From positions 480 to 8,479 of the forward strand of contig DIKR01000100.1 of the NCBI GenBank assembly GCA_002424625.1: 8,000 bases of DNA, in the 5' to 3' direction. Position 1 is the first letter of the stretch; every line of letters starts with the position of its first letter. This document shows positions 1 through 5,914 of the stretch, piece by piece. Position numbers and translations under genes: made by a program. The DNA is from Desulfuromonadaceae bacterium UBA5613 (lineage in GTDB: Bacteria; Desulfobacterota; Desulfuromonadia; Desulfuromonadales; UBA2197). The notes under the pieces were generated by a model, which was not told the origin of the DNA, made no database searches, and saw only the letters and a program-made list of their open reading frames with translations.

Positions 1-915
1 GTCCTCTTCGGAACCAGCAATCAGGTCTCTCCCGGCCTCGGCAACTTTGCGCCGAATTCTGCCGGTATCCCCAGCCTCTTGACGCAAACCGTCGAAGGGA
101 TCGTTGCGGGAGGAATCTTCAATCTGATTGATGTTACCGCCGCCGACGGTACCGTCATACGAGTCCCGGCCTTCTCGGCGTTGATCAGCCTTTCCAAAAC
201 CAACTCGGACATTAACATTCTCGCCGCCCCGCGCCTCCTCACACTCGATAACGAGGAAGCCCAGATCATCGTTGGCTCGAATGTGCCGATCATTACTTCG
301 CGACTGACGAGTGGGGCAAGCAGCGATCTGAACCAGAGCGTCTCGGTGGAGCGGAAAGACGTCGCCTTGACCTTGCGCTTTACGCCGCAGATCACCGAAG
401 GAAAGCTGGTGCGGCTCAAGGTCTTCCAGGAGACGACCGATATCGCTTCCAACAGCGTTGGTGACGTTAATCAGGTCGGCCCGACCTTCACCAAACGGTT
501 GTTGCAGAATACGGTTGTGGCTCAGGACGGTAAGACCGTGGTTCTCGGCGGACTGATCGGTAACAGCACCCAGGAGGTGACCACCAAGGTCCCTCTCTTT
601 GGGGACATCCCTCTTCTCGGCTGGCTCTTCAAGCGCAAGGCGACGGTGGAGAAGAAAACGAATATGCTCATCTTCATCACCCCGTATATTATCCGCGATG
701 ATGATGACCTGATCGCCATTACCCGCAACAGCCATGGCGCGATGAACCGTTTTCAGCAAGCCGAGATGAAGGATGCACTCAAGAAGAACCGTTTTGCCAG
801 TGAACTGATGGACGGGATCGCGCAGCAGAGTGAGGTTCCTCCTCCCCAGGCAGAGATGCCGGGTGAATTCTCGATACCACCACTGACCAACCCGGAGACG
901 CTCCCCAATGAGTGA
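1..915 (+). CDS. gspD: GspD, type II secretion outer-membrane secretin (C-terminal part, 5' end outside window)
   Basis: Secretins form the gated multimeric outer-membrane channel through which the T2SS releases folded proteins. The frame is open from base 1 and ends with TGA at 913-915, giving 304 visible residues; the N0-N3 periplasmic domains must lie upstream. The fragment is the secretin core. An ILAAPRLLTLDNEEAQI-type strand region lies at about residues 73-89, a Ser/Gly-rich stretch that may be the gate loop at about 103-112, the signature VPLFGDIPLLGWLF at 197-210, and a closing strand KKTNMLIFITPYII at about 218-231. A Pro-rich, poorly conserved tail of about 40 residues follows; no clear pilotin-binding S-domain can be recognised. 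The stop overlaps the gspE start by 8 nt, which indicates coupling. A type IV pilus secretin (PilQ) would look similar in this region, but the downstream pseudopilin set argues for GspD. Confidence 0.95.
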   Translation, partial: VLFGTSNQVSPGLGNFAPNSAGIPSLLTQTVEGIVAGGIFNLIDVTAADGTVIRVPAFSALISLSKTNSDINILAAPRLLTLDNEEAQIIVGSNVPIITSRLTSGASSDLNQSVSVERKDVALTLRFTPQITEGKLVRLKVFQETTDIASNSVGDVNQVGPTFTKRLLQNTVVAQDGKTVVLGGLIGNSTQEVTTKVPLFGDIPLLGWLFKRKATVEKKTNMLIFITPYIIRDDDDLIAITRNSHGAMNRFQQAEMKDALKKNRFASELMDGIAQQSEVPPPQAEMPGEFSIPPLTNPETLPNE

Positions 916-2596
916 GTGGGTTCTGCTCGGTGATCTCCTGGTTGCCGCCGGCGATCTCTCCGCGAGCAGCCGCGATGCCGTCCTCGCTCAGCAACAAGCC
1001 AAACCGGGACGGCGTCTCGGCGAACTCCTGCTGAGCCAGAAGAGCATTACCCCGCTGCAGCTTGCCCGAGCACTGGCACGCCAGAGTGGTCTGCCCCTGC
1101 AGGAAACGATACCACCCGAAGCGTCACTGGCCGATCTCGGTAACCGCCTCAGCCTCGCCTATCTCAAGGATCTCCGCATCTTCCCCCTTGGCCGGCAGGA
1201 AGGAGGGCTTCGCCTCGCTGTCGCCGACCCTTACGACAGCCGGCCGCTCAATGATCTCGCCATCCTCATCGGTGAGCGGATTATTCCGGTCATTGCCCCG
1301 GCCGATGAAATTCTCCGCGCCATCAATCGCGACTTCGAACGCCGCTCCGAAGGGGCGAAAGAGATGGTCGAAGAGATTGCCGCCGGCGACAATGACAGCC
1401 GCGCGCCGGAACCGGAAGATCTCCTTGATGTCTCCGACGAAGCGCCGGTCATCCGCTTTGTCAACAGCCTCATCACCCAGGGGTACAAAGAGCGGGCGAG
1501 CGATATCCATATCGAGCCCTTCGAAAGCGAGCTCATCGTCCGTTACCGCATTGACGGCATCCTCTACGAAGCACTGCGGCCGCCGCATAAATCGCATGCT
1601 GCCATTGTTTCGCGTATCAAGATCATGGGCGCCCTGAATATCGCCGAGAAGCGCCTCCCCCAGGATGGCCGCTTTCGCGTCCGCATCGCCGGCAAGGATG
1701 TCGATGTCCGCGTCTCGACCCTGCCGACCGCCTTTGGCGAACGGGTGGTGCTGCGACTTCTTGATCACGGCAGTCAGGTCCTGCAACTCGAAGATATCGG
1801 CCTTGCCCCTGACCTCCTCCGCCAGCTCGATGCCATGATCCGCAAGAGTCATGGCATCTTCCTTGTCACCGGCCCCACCGGCTCCGGCAAGACGACGACC
1901 CTGTATGCCGCCCTGACCCGCCTCAATAATCGTGAAAAGAATATCATCACCGTCGAAGACCCCATCGAGTACCAGCTCCCCGGCGTCGGCCAGATTCAGG
2001 TCAACGCCAAGATCGATCTGACCTTTGCCAACGGTCTGCGCTCCATCCTCCGCCAGGATCCCGATATCATCATGGTCGGCGAGATTCGCGATGCCGAGAC
2101 TGCCGAGATCGCCGTTCAGTCCGCCCTTACCGGCCACATGGTCTTTTCCACCCTGCATACCAACGATGCGGCCGGCGCCCTCACCCGTCTCGTCGAGATG
2201 GGGATCGAACCCTTTCTGGCGGCTTCCTCGATCGTCGGCATTATCGCCCAGCGTCTGGTGCGACAAATCTGCCCGCACTGCCGCGAATCTTATCGCCCCT
2301 CGTCCAATCTGCTGGCCGATGCCGGTCTTCCCGACGATGGCGCCCTTTATTACCGCGGGCGCGGTTGCGAACGCTGCATGGGGCTCGGCTACCGCGGCCG
2401 CAGCGGTATCTACGAACTCCTTCCGGTCGAGGAGGAGACCCGCGAGCTTTTGCTGGCGCGCAAGGATGCCGCGACGATCAAGGCGGCAGCACAGCGCAAG
2501 GGGATGAAGTCACTGCGGGATGCCGGTCTGGCCAAAGCCGCAGCCGGCGAGACCACCCTTGAAGAGGTGCTGCGCGTCACTCAGGAGGAAGTCTAG
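908..2596 (+). CDS. gspE: GspE, type II secretion cytoplasmic ATPase
   Basis: This hexameric ATPase (562 aa) powers pseudopilus assembly from the cytoplasmic face of the inner membrane. An N-terminal MshEN/N1E-like domain spans about residues 5-140. The catalytic core has Walker A GPTGSGKT at 322-329, the Asp box EDPIEY at 350-355, Walker B ending DIIMVGEIRD at 386-395, and a His box around TGHMVFSTLHTND at 408-420. Four cysteines, in CPHC at 455-458 plus C487 and C490, form the zinc-binding module typical of GspE/PilB. Length and motif order are normal and no active-site residue is missing. The ATG at 908 is chosen because it begins the N-terminal domain directly, has GGAG at 894-897 about 10 nt upstream, and overlaps the gspD stop. 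PilB is the main alternative; the setting between gspD and gspF supports GspE. N1E normally contacts GspL, which is not in this window. Confidence 0.97.
   Translation: MSEWVLLGDLLVAAGDLSASSRDAVLAQQQAKPGRRLGELLLSQKSITPLQLARALARQSGLPLQETIPPEASLADLGNRLSLAYLKDLRIFPLGRQEGGLRLAVADPYDSRPLNDLAILIGERIIPVIAPADEILRAINRDFERRSEGAKEMVEEIAAGDNDSRAPEPEDLLDVSDEAPVIRFVNSLITQGYKERASDIHIEPFESELIVRYRIDGILYEALRPPHKSHAAIVSRIKIMGALNIAEKRLPQDGRFRVRIAGKDVDVRVSTLPTAFGERVVLRLLDHGSQVLQLEDIGLAPDLLRQLDAMIRKSHGIFLVTGPTGSGKTTTLYAALTRLNNREKNIITVEDPIEYQLPGVGQIQVNAKIDLTFANGLRSILRQDPDIIMVGEIRDAETAEIAVQSALTGHMVFSTLHTNDAAGALTRLVEMGIEPFLAASSIVGIIAQRLVRQICPHCRESYRPSSNLLADAGLPDDGALYYRGRGCERCMGLGYRGRSGIYELLPVEEETRELLLARKDAATIKAAAQRKGMKSLRDAGLAKAAAGETTLEEVLRVTQEEV
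2583..2588 (+). promoter_or_regulatory. Ribosome binding site of gspF
   Basis: A consensus AGGAGG ends 9 nt before the ATG at 2598, inside the last codons of gspE. It fixes the gspF start here rather than at an in-frame upstream codon at 2520, which would add 26 residues unlike any GspF N-terminus. Confidence 0.8.
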
Positions 2597-2597
2597 A

Positions 2598-3809
2598 ATG
2601 CCCCTCTTTGATTACGCCGGCTTTGACGCCAATGGCCGCAAAGTCAACGGCAGCGTCGAAGGGGCGGGGCGGCGTGCCGTCCTTGCCAAGCTGCGCGAGG
2701 AAGGGATTTACGCCACAGAGGTGAAGGAAACCAACGGCGGGAGCAAGGGACTTCTCGGCGGATTTTCCCGGCAAAAGGTCGCCGTCGATGAACTGGCGAT
2801 GGCGACGCGGCAGATCGCCGTCCTGCTCAGCGCCGGTCTGACGCTCGACGAAACCCTGGCGACCGTCGGCGGCCAGGTGGAAAACGTCCATTTTGCTCGG
2901 GCACTGGCGCTGTCGCGTGAAGCGGTGATTCAGGGAGAATCCCTGCATGTCGCACTGAGCCGTCATCCCCGCATCTTCTCCGACCTTTTCGTTAATATGA
3001 TTCAGGTCGGTGAAAGCAGCGGCACCCTCGAGCTGACCCTGGAACGGCTTGCTGATTTCCTTGAAGACCAGGCGAAGTTGCGCGGCCGCATCCTTGCGGC
3101 GATTACCTATCCGCTGCTGATGGCGGTGGTCGGTGGTTCGGTGTTGATCTTTCTCGTTGCTTTCGTTGTCCCCAAGATTACCCGGATGATCGAAGATCTC
3201 GGCCAGGCGCTGCCGCTGCCGACCCGTCTTCTCATCGGTGTCAGCCATTTTCTGAGTAGCTACGGCTGGGTCCTCCTCATCCTGCTGACGATCGGCTTCG
3301 TGCTCCTCACCCGCTATCTGCGCACCTCCGAGGGACAGTTGCGGCGCGATACGATTGCCCTCAAACTCCCTCTTTTTGGCCGCCTCAATACCCAGGTTGC
3401 TTCGGCCCGGTTGACCCGCACTCTGGCGACTCTGCTGCAGAGTGGCATGCCGATGCTCAAGGCCTTGGAGATCGCCCGGCAACTCGTCGGTAACCGCGTC
3501 CTGCAACGCGCCCTGGCCGAGACGAGTATGGCAGTACGCGAAGGGGAGGGGCTGGCCGAGCCACTGCGCCGCTCCAAGCTTCTACCGGCAATGGTAACGC
3601 AGATGATCGCCGTCGGTGAAAAGAGCGGCGAGCTCGAAACCATGCTGCTGCGGGTCGCCGATACCTACGAGCAGCAGGTCGACATGGCGATTAATCGCCT
3701 TTTGTCCCTTCTTGAACCGCTGATGATCCTGATTATGGGGAGCGCCGTCGGCTTCATCGTCATGGCCATCCTCCTGCCGATCTTCGAAGCGAGTCAGGGG
3801 ATGAAGTAG
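2598..3809 (+). CDS. gspF: GspF, type II secretion inner-membrane platform protein
   Basis: GspF (403 aa, usual family length) is the polytopic inner-membrane platform that couples the GspE ATPase to pseudopilus growth. The N-terminus MPLFDYAGFDANGRKVNG is the classic GspF/PilC opening. Two T2SSF domains lie at about 67-190 and 270-392, each with the repeated signature VGESSG (137-142) or VGEKSGELE (339-347). Hydrophobic membrane segments are near 168-191, 221-240 and 370-395. The gene starts 1 nt after the gspE stop with a strong Shine-Dalgarno. Its TAG stop (3807-3809) is the TAG of the GTAG head of a REP-like repeat, so the repeat edge abuts or has reshaped the extreme C-terminus (ending EASQGMK). 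An 87-nt gap, the longest in the operon, follows. Confidence 0.96.
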   Translation: MPLFDYAGFDANGRKVNGSVEGAGRRAVLAKLREEGIYATEVKETNGGSKGLLGGFSRQKVAVDELAMATRQIAVLLSAGLTLDETLATVGGQVENVHFARALALSREAVIQGESLHVALSRHPRIFSDLFVNMIQVGESSGTLELTLERLADFLEDQAKLRGRILAAITYPLLMAVVGGSVLIFLVAFVVPKITRMIEDLGQALPLPTRLLIGVSHFLSSYGWVLLILLTIGFVLLTRYLRTSEGQLRRDTIALKLPLFGRLNTQVASARLTRTLATLLQSGMPMLKALEIARQLVGNRVLQRALAETSMAVREGEGLAEPLRRSKLLPAMVTQMIAVGEKSGELETMLLRVADTYEQQVDMAINRLLSLLEPLMILIMGSAVGFIVMAILLPIFEASQGMK

Positions 3810-3881
3810 GGGCGCAGCATGCTGCGCCCGTTTTGTGGTATTTGAAAATGAAGAATCGGGCGCAGCATGCTGTGCCCCTAC
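3806..3881. repeat. Inverted pair of REP-like palindromes (BIME) between gspF and gspG
   Basis: Two copies face each other. Copy A (3806-3829) reads GTAG followed by a perfect 20-nt palindrome GGGCGCAGCATGCTGCGCCC at 3810-3829. Copy B (3858-3881) is its reverse complement with a single difference in 24 positions (G:T in the stem, so pairing survives as G-U in RNA). They are separated by 28 nt of unrelated A/T-rich sequence. In RNA each can form an 8-bp stem with a CATG loop, and the two can also pair with each other. The GTAG foot and head-to-head layout match what is known of REP/BIME elements mobilised by RAYT (TnpA-REP) transposases. Family assignment is inference, because only these copies are visible. 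Copy A contains the gspF stop codon and is followed by GTTTTGT. Confidence 0.8.
3810..3835 (+). terminator. Possible intrinsic (partial) terminator or mRNA-stabilising hairpin in REP copy A
   Basis: The 8-bp GC-rich stem GGGCGCAG/CTGCGCCC with a CATG loop is followed at once by GTTTTGT. The T-tract is short and interrupted, so at most it is a leaky terminator. Because gspG to gspK depend on transcription from upstream unless another promoter exists, full termination here is unlikely. A role in protecting or processing the transcript is an equally good reading. Confidence 0.25.
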
Positions 3882-3885
3882 AGAC

Positions 3886-3891
3886 AAGGGG
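3886..3891 (+). promoter_or_regulatory. Ribosome binding site of gspG (decides the start)
   Basis: AAGGGG lies 5 nt before ATG 3897 and directly after REP copy B. The other in-frame ATG (3867) lies within the REP palindrome and has no Shine-Dalgarno, so 3897 is preferred. Confidence 0.6.
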
Positions 3892-3896
3892 TTTGT

Positions 3897-4331
3897 ATGA
3901 AAAAACACCAAAACAACCGCGGTTTCACCCTTATCGAAATCATGGTCGTCGTTGTCATCCTCGGTATCCTCGCCGCTTTCGTAGTTCCCAAACTTCTCAG
4001 CCGCCCCGATGAAGCGCGCATAACCAAGGCGGCCACCGATATCAAAGGGATTGAGCAATCCCTGGGGCTGTTCAAACTCGATAGCGGCTTCTACCCGACG
4101 ACCGAACAGGGCCTGGCGGCACTGGTGAGTAAGCCGACGATCGGTCGTATCCCGGCCAAATATCCGGAGGGTGGCTATCTGAAGCGGGTTCCGACCGATC
4201 CCTGGGGGACGCCGTACGTCTACCTCTCCCCCGGCATCCATGGCGATTTTGATCTCATCTCGCTCGGCGCTGACGGCGAAGCCGGCGGTGAGGGGAATAA
4301 TGCCGACATCGAAAGCTGGAAGCTCGACTGA
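3897..4331 (+). CDS. gspG: GspG, major pseudopilin of the type II secretion system
   Basis: GspG (144 aa) is the main subunit of the periplasmic pseudopilus that pushes substrates through the secretin. The leader MKKHQNNRG is basic and ends at the prepilin-peptidase site G9/F10. It is followed by FTLIE with the conserved Glu at mature position 5 (E14), then a long hydrophobic helix to about residue 31. The C-terminal half carries hallmarks of GspG: YPTTEQGLAAL at about 66-76, PTDPWGTPY at 99-107, and the acidic calcium-loop region FDLISLGADGEAGGEG at 118-133. The start at 3897 gives the normal short leader; starting at 3867 would add ten residues encoded by a REP repeat. The gene is flanked on both sides by REP-like elements. 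High expression relative to neighbours is expected for this subunit from family knowledge, not shown here. Confidence 0.97.
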   Translation: MKKHQNNRGFTLIEIMVVVVILGILAAFVVPKLLSRPDEARITKAATDIKGIEQSLGLFKLDSGFYPTTEQGLAALVSKPTIGRIPAKYPEGGYLKRVPTDPWGTPYVYLSPGIHGDFDLISLGADGEAGGEGNNADIESWKLD

Positions 4332-4348
4332 GCACCACGCGGCGGACC

Positions 4349-4930
4349 ATGACTCCGGTGGCTAAACAACATGTAGGAGCGAGCTCCAGCTCGCGATCAT
4401 CGCAGGCTGGAGCCAGCTCCTACAGTTCACTTAATATCGGCGCAGCACGCGGCTTCACCCTCATCGAATTGATGGTGGTCCTTTTTCTTATTGCCCTCTT
4501 TTCGTCGCTGGTCATCCCCCGTCTTCCGGACATCGGTGCCGGCGGCCCGGAACGCGGCGCGCGGCGGATTGCCGGGACGATCAAGTTTCTTTACAATGAG
4601 GCGGCCCTGAGCGGTAGAGAGCATCGCTTGTTCTTTGATCTTGACGCCAATGCCTTGCGTCCCCGTACCCTCAATAACAGTAACGAAATAGTCGCAGTCA
4701 AGGGCCTGGCCGAGGAAACCAAACTTCCCTCCGGCGCCAAGCTTCTCGATGTGGCGGTGGCCGGGCAGGAGAAGGTAAGCAGCGGCGTAACGACTCTGAC
4801 GATCTCGCCGACCGGCTGGCTGCCGCAGACGGTTATACATCTCGAAAGTTCGGACCGCCAGATTTTGACCATCCGTCTCCTTTCTTATACCGGCAGTGCC
4901 GAGGTTTATGAAGGCTATCGTGAATTCTGA
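4349..4930 (+). CDS. gspH: GspH, minor pseudopilin (long, repeat-encoded leader)
   Basis: A GspH/FimT-type minor pseudopilin of the pseudopilus tip complex. The prepilin site is G35/F36 in AARGFTLIEL, with Glu5 of the mature protein at E40, then a hydrophobic helix to about residue 57 and a typical GspH globular domain to residue 193. The mature part (158 aa) is normal. The oddity is the leader: from ATG 4349 it is 35 residues, against roughly 6-10 in most GspH proteins. Residues 9-25, rich in Ser and Ala, are encoded by a REP-like inverted repeat at 4372-4424. The only other common in-frame start before the cleavage site is GTG 4358. The Shine-Dalgarno is weak (GGCGGA at 4341-4346, better spaced for GTG 4358), so the start is uncertain. 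The leader keeps positive charge (K6, R16, R34) and the RG cleavage context, so processing is plausible. Confidence 0.88.
   Translation: MTPVAKQHVGASSSSRSSQAGASSYSSLNIGAARGFTLIELMVVLFLIALFSSLVIPRLPDIGAGGPERGARRIAGTIKFLYNEAALSGREHRLFFDLDANALRPRTLNNSNEIVAVKGLAEETKLPSGAKLLDVAVAGQEKVSSGVTTLTISPTGWLPQTVIHLESSDRQILTIRLLSYTGSAEVYEGYREF
4372..4424. repeat. REP-like inverted pair (BIME) inside the 5' end of gspH
   Basis: A 53-nt imperfect palindrome centred on base 4398: of 26 opposed pairs, all but about three mismatches and one G-T are complementary. Its ends are TGTAGGAGC and GCTCCTACA. It reads as two REP units back to back. Unit one (4373-4396) is GTAGGAGC followed by a GAGCTCCAGCTC hairpin and GCGA. 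Unit two is on the opposite strand (4400-4423), GTAGGAGCTGGCTCCAGCC then TGCGA. The GTAGGAGC head and GCGA tail resemble REP elements known from pseudomonads and other proteobacteria. It has no stop in the gspH frame, so it is translated if gspH starts at 4349 or 4358. The hairpin itself differs from that of the pair at 3806-3881. Confidence 0.8.
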
Positions 4931-4933
4931 GGG
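4929..4933 (+). promoter_or_regulatory. Ribosome binding site of gspI (favours start 4938)
   Basis: GAGGG overlaps the gspH stop codon (4928-4930) and sits 4-5 nt before ATG 4938. The rival ATG 4908 has GAGG only 3 nt upstream, a poor spacing. Confidence 0.5.
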
Positions 4934-4937
4934 ATCT

Positions 4938-5306
4938 ATGCGCGGCTTCACCCTCCTCGAAGTGATGATCGCCACGGCGATTGTCGCGGTGGCGGTGACC
5001 GTTCTCCTCGGCCTCGGCAATCGCTCGCTGGCGGTGCACGATCGCTTGCAGCAGACCACCCGCGCCACCATTCTCGCCCAGGGCCGCCTCGCCGAGATCG
5101 AGGTTGCGGCCCGCAACGAGAACAGCCGTCAGGATGAAAGTGGCGATTTCCCCCCTCCTGACGAACGGTTCCAATGGCAAAGCGTCTGGCTCGACACTCC
5201 CCTCCCATCGGTGCGGCGTATCGATTTGACGGTTAAGTGGGGGGAGATCGGAAGCAATGAAGCAGTGACGCTGACCTCCTTTGTCCGCGATAGCAGTTCA
5301 TTATGA
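4938..5306 (+). CDS. gspI: GspI, minor pseudopilin
   Basis: GspI (122 aa from this start) nucleates the pseudopilus tip with GspJ and GspK. The prepilin motif RGFTLLEVMIA is cut after G3, with Glu5 at E8, then a hydrophobic helix to about residue 27. The C-terminal region with FQWQSVWLD and a late IDLTVKW strand fits the T2SSI domain. ATG 4938 is preferred because of the GAGGG just upstream and a 7-nt gap after gspH. It leaves a leader of only three residues (MRG). ATG 4908 would give a 13-residue leader and overlap gspH by 23 nt, and remains possible. The stop overlaps the gspJ start in an ATGA, so I and J, which interact in the tip, are coupled. Confidence 0.92.
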   Translation: MRGFTLLEVMIATAIVAVAVTVLLGLGNRSLAVHDRLQQTTRATILAQGRLAEIEVAARNENSRQDESGDFPPPDERFQWQSVWLDTPLPSVRRIDLTVKWGEIGSNEAVTLTSFVRDSSSL

Positions 5307-5914
5307 AACGTTGCGCCGGCTTCACTCTCATCGAGGTGCTGATCGCGGTCAGCCTTACCACCATTGTCCTCACCTCGATCTACGGGGTCTTTACTGCCGT
5401 TTTTACTGCCCGGCAGCAGGTGCTGGCCGAGAGTGAAACGGCCCAGATCGGGCGGGTCCTCTTTGAGCGCCTCGGCCGCGAACTGCGCGGCGCCTGGATT
5501 CCGGCGACGGGGAGCAAATTCTTTTTGGCAACGACGGATCGCGACGGCCGGCCCGAGCTCCGTTTTGCTACCGCCTCGACGACCCTGGCGGCGACCGGCC
5601 GCGGCGGCATGGCGGCCCTGCGCTACGGCTTGCAACCGATGGATGGTAGTGCCAGTGACCGCCTTTATCTCGTCCGCAGTGAAGAGCCGTATCATCTTCG
5701 CGACCGTCTTGACAGCAGCTCCTACCCCTTGAGCGGCAATGTCAAGAGTGTCCTCTGGCGTTTTTACGGCGCTAACGGCTGGGTGGAAAATTGGTCGGCG
5801 GAAGGGAGCAACACCCTGCCGCAGTTGGTGGAGCTAACGATCACCCTCCTTGATGCGGAGAATCGCGAGACAATACTGCGCGGCATTTTCGATCTCCCGG
5901 AGAATGCGCAATGA
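5303..5914 (+). CDS. gspJ: GspJ, minor pseudopilin
   Basis: GspJ (203 aa) is part of the I-J-K tip complex. The leader MKRCAG ends at G6/F7, followed by FTLIEV with Glu5 at E11 and a hydrophobic helix to about residue 30. The larger globular domain has ARQQVLAESETAQIGRVLFERLGREL at about 36-61 and a late LPQLVELTITLLD segment at about 173-185, both typical of GspJ, and length is normal for the family. The ATG lies in the ATGA overlap with gspI and has no good Shine-Dalgarno, so it probably relies on translational coupling. Its own stop overlaps gspK in another ATGA. Confidence 0.94.
   Translation: MKRCAGFTLIEVLIAVSLTTIVLTSIYGVFTAVFTARQQVLAESETAQIGRVLFERLGRELRGAWIPATGSKFFLATTDRDGRPELRFATASTTLAATGRGGMAALRYGLQPMDGSASDRLYLVRSEEPYHLRDRLDSSSYPLSGNVKSVLWRFYGANGWVENWSAEGSNTLPQLVELTITLLDAENRETILRGIFDLPENAQ

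Noticed and set aside
1124..2278. Long open frame (384 codons) on the minus strand opposite gspE
   Set aside because: It lies wholly opposite a gene with every ATPase motif intact, its translation has no recognisable domain, and such frames are common opposite GC-rich genes.
2577..3506. Long minus-strand open frame opposite gspF
   Set aside because: Composition is low in hydrophobic pattern and Gln/Asp-rich as expected from the reverse reading of a membrane protein gene; GspF on the + strand explains the region.
3867..3896. Upstream in-frame start for gspG adding MLCPYRQGVC
   Set aside because: The ATG is the centre of a REP palindrome, there is no Shine-Dalgarno before it, and the start at 3897 gives a normal basic prepilin leader with AAGGGG in place.
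3806..4424. Repeats considered as a CRISPR array
   Set aside because: There are only two pairs of inverted palindromes of different sequence, separated by a gene; there is no regular direct repeat-spacer spacing and no cas gene.
4439..4452. GGCGCAGCACGCGG just before the gspH cleavage site, resembling the GGCGCAGCATGC core of the first repeat pair
   Set aside because: The match is about nine bases in GC-rich coding sequence, lacks the GTAG head and the palindrome, and codes for ordinary leader residues; chance is enough.
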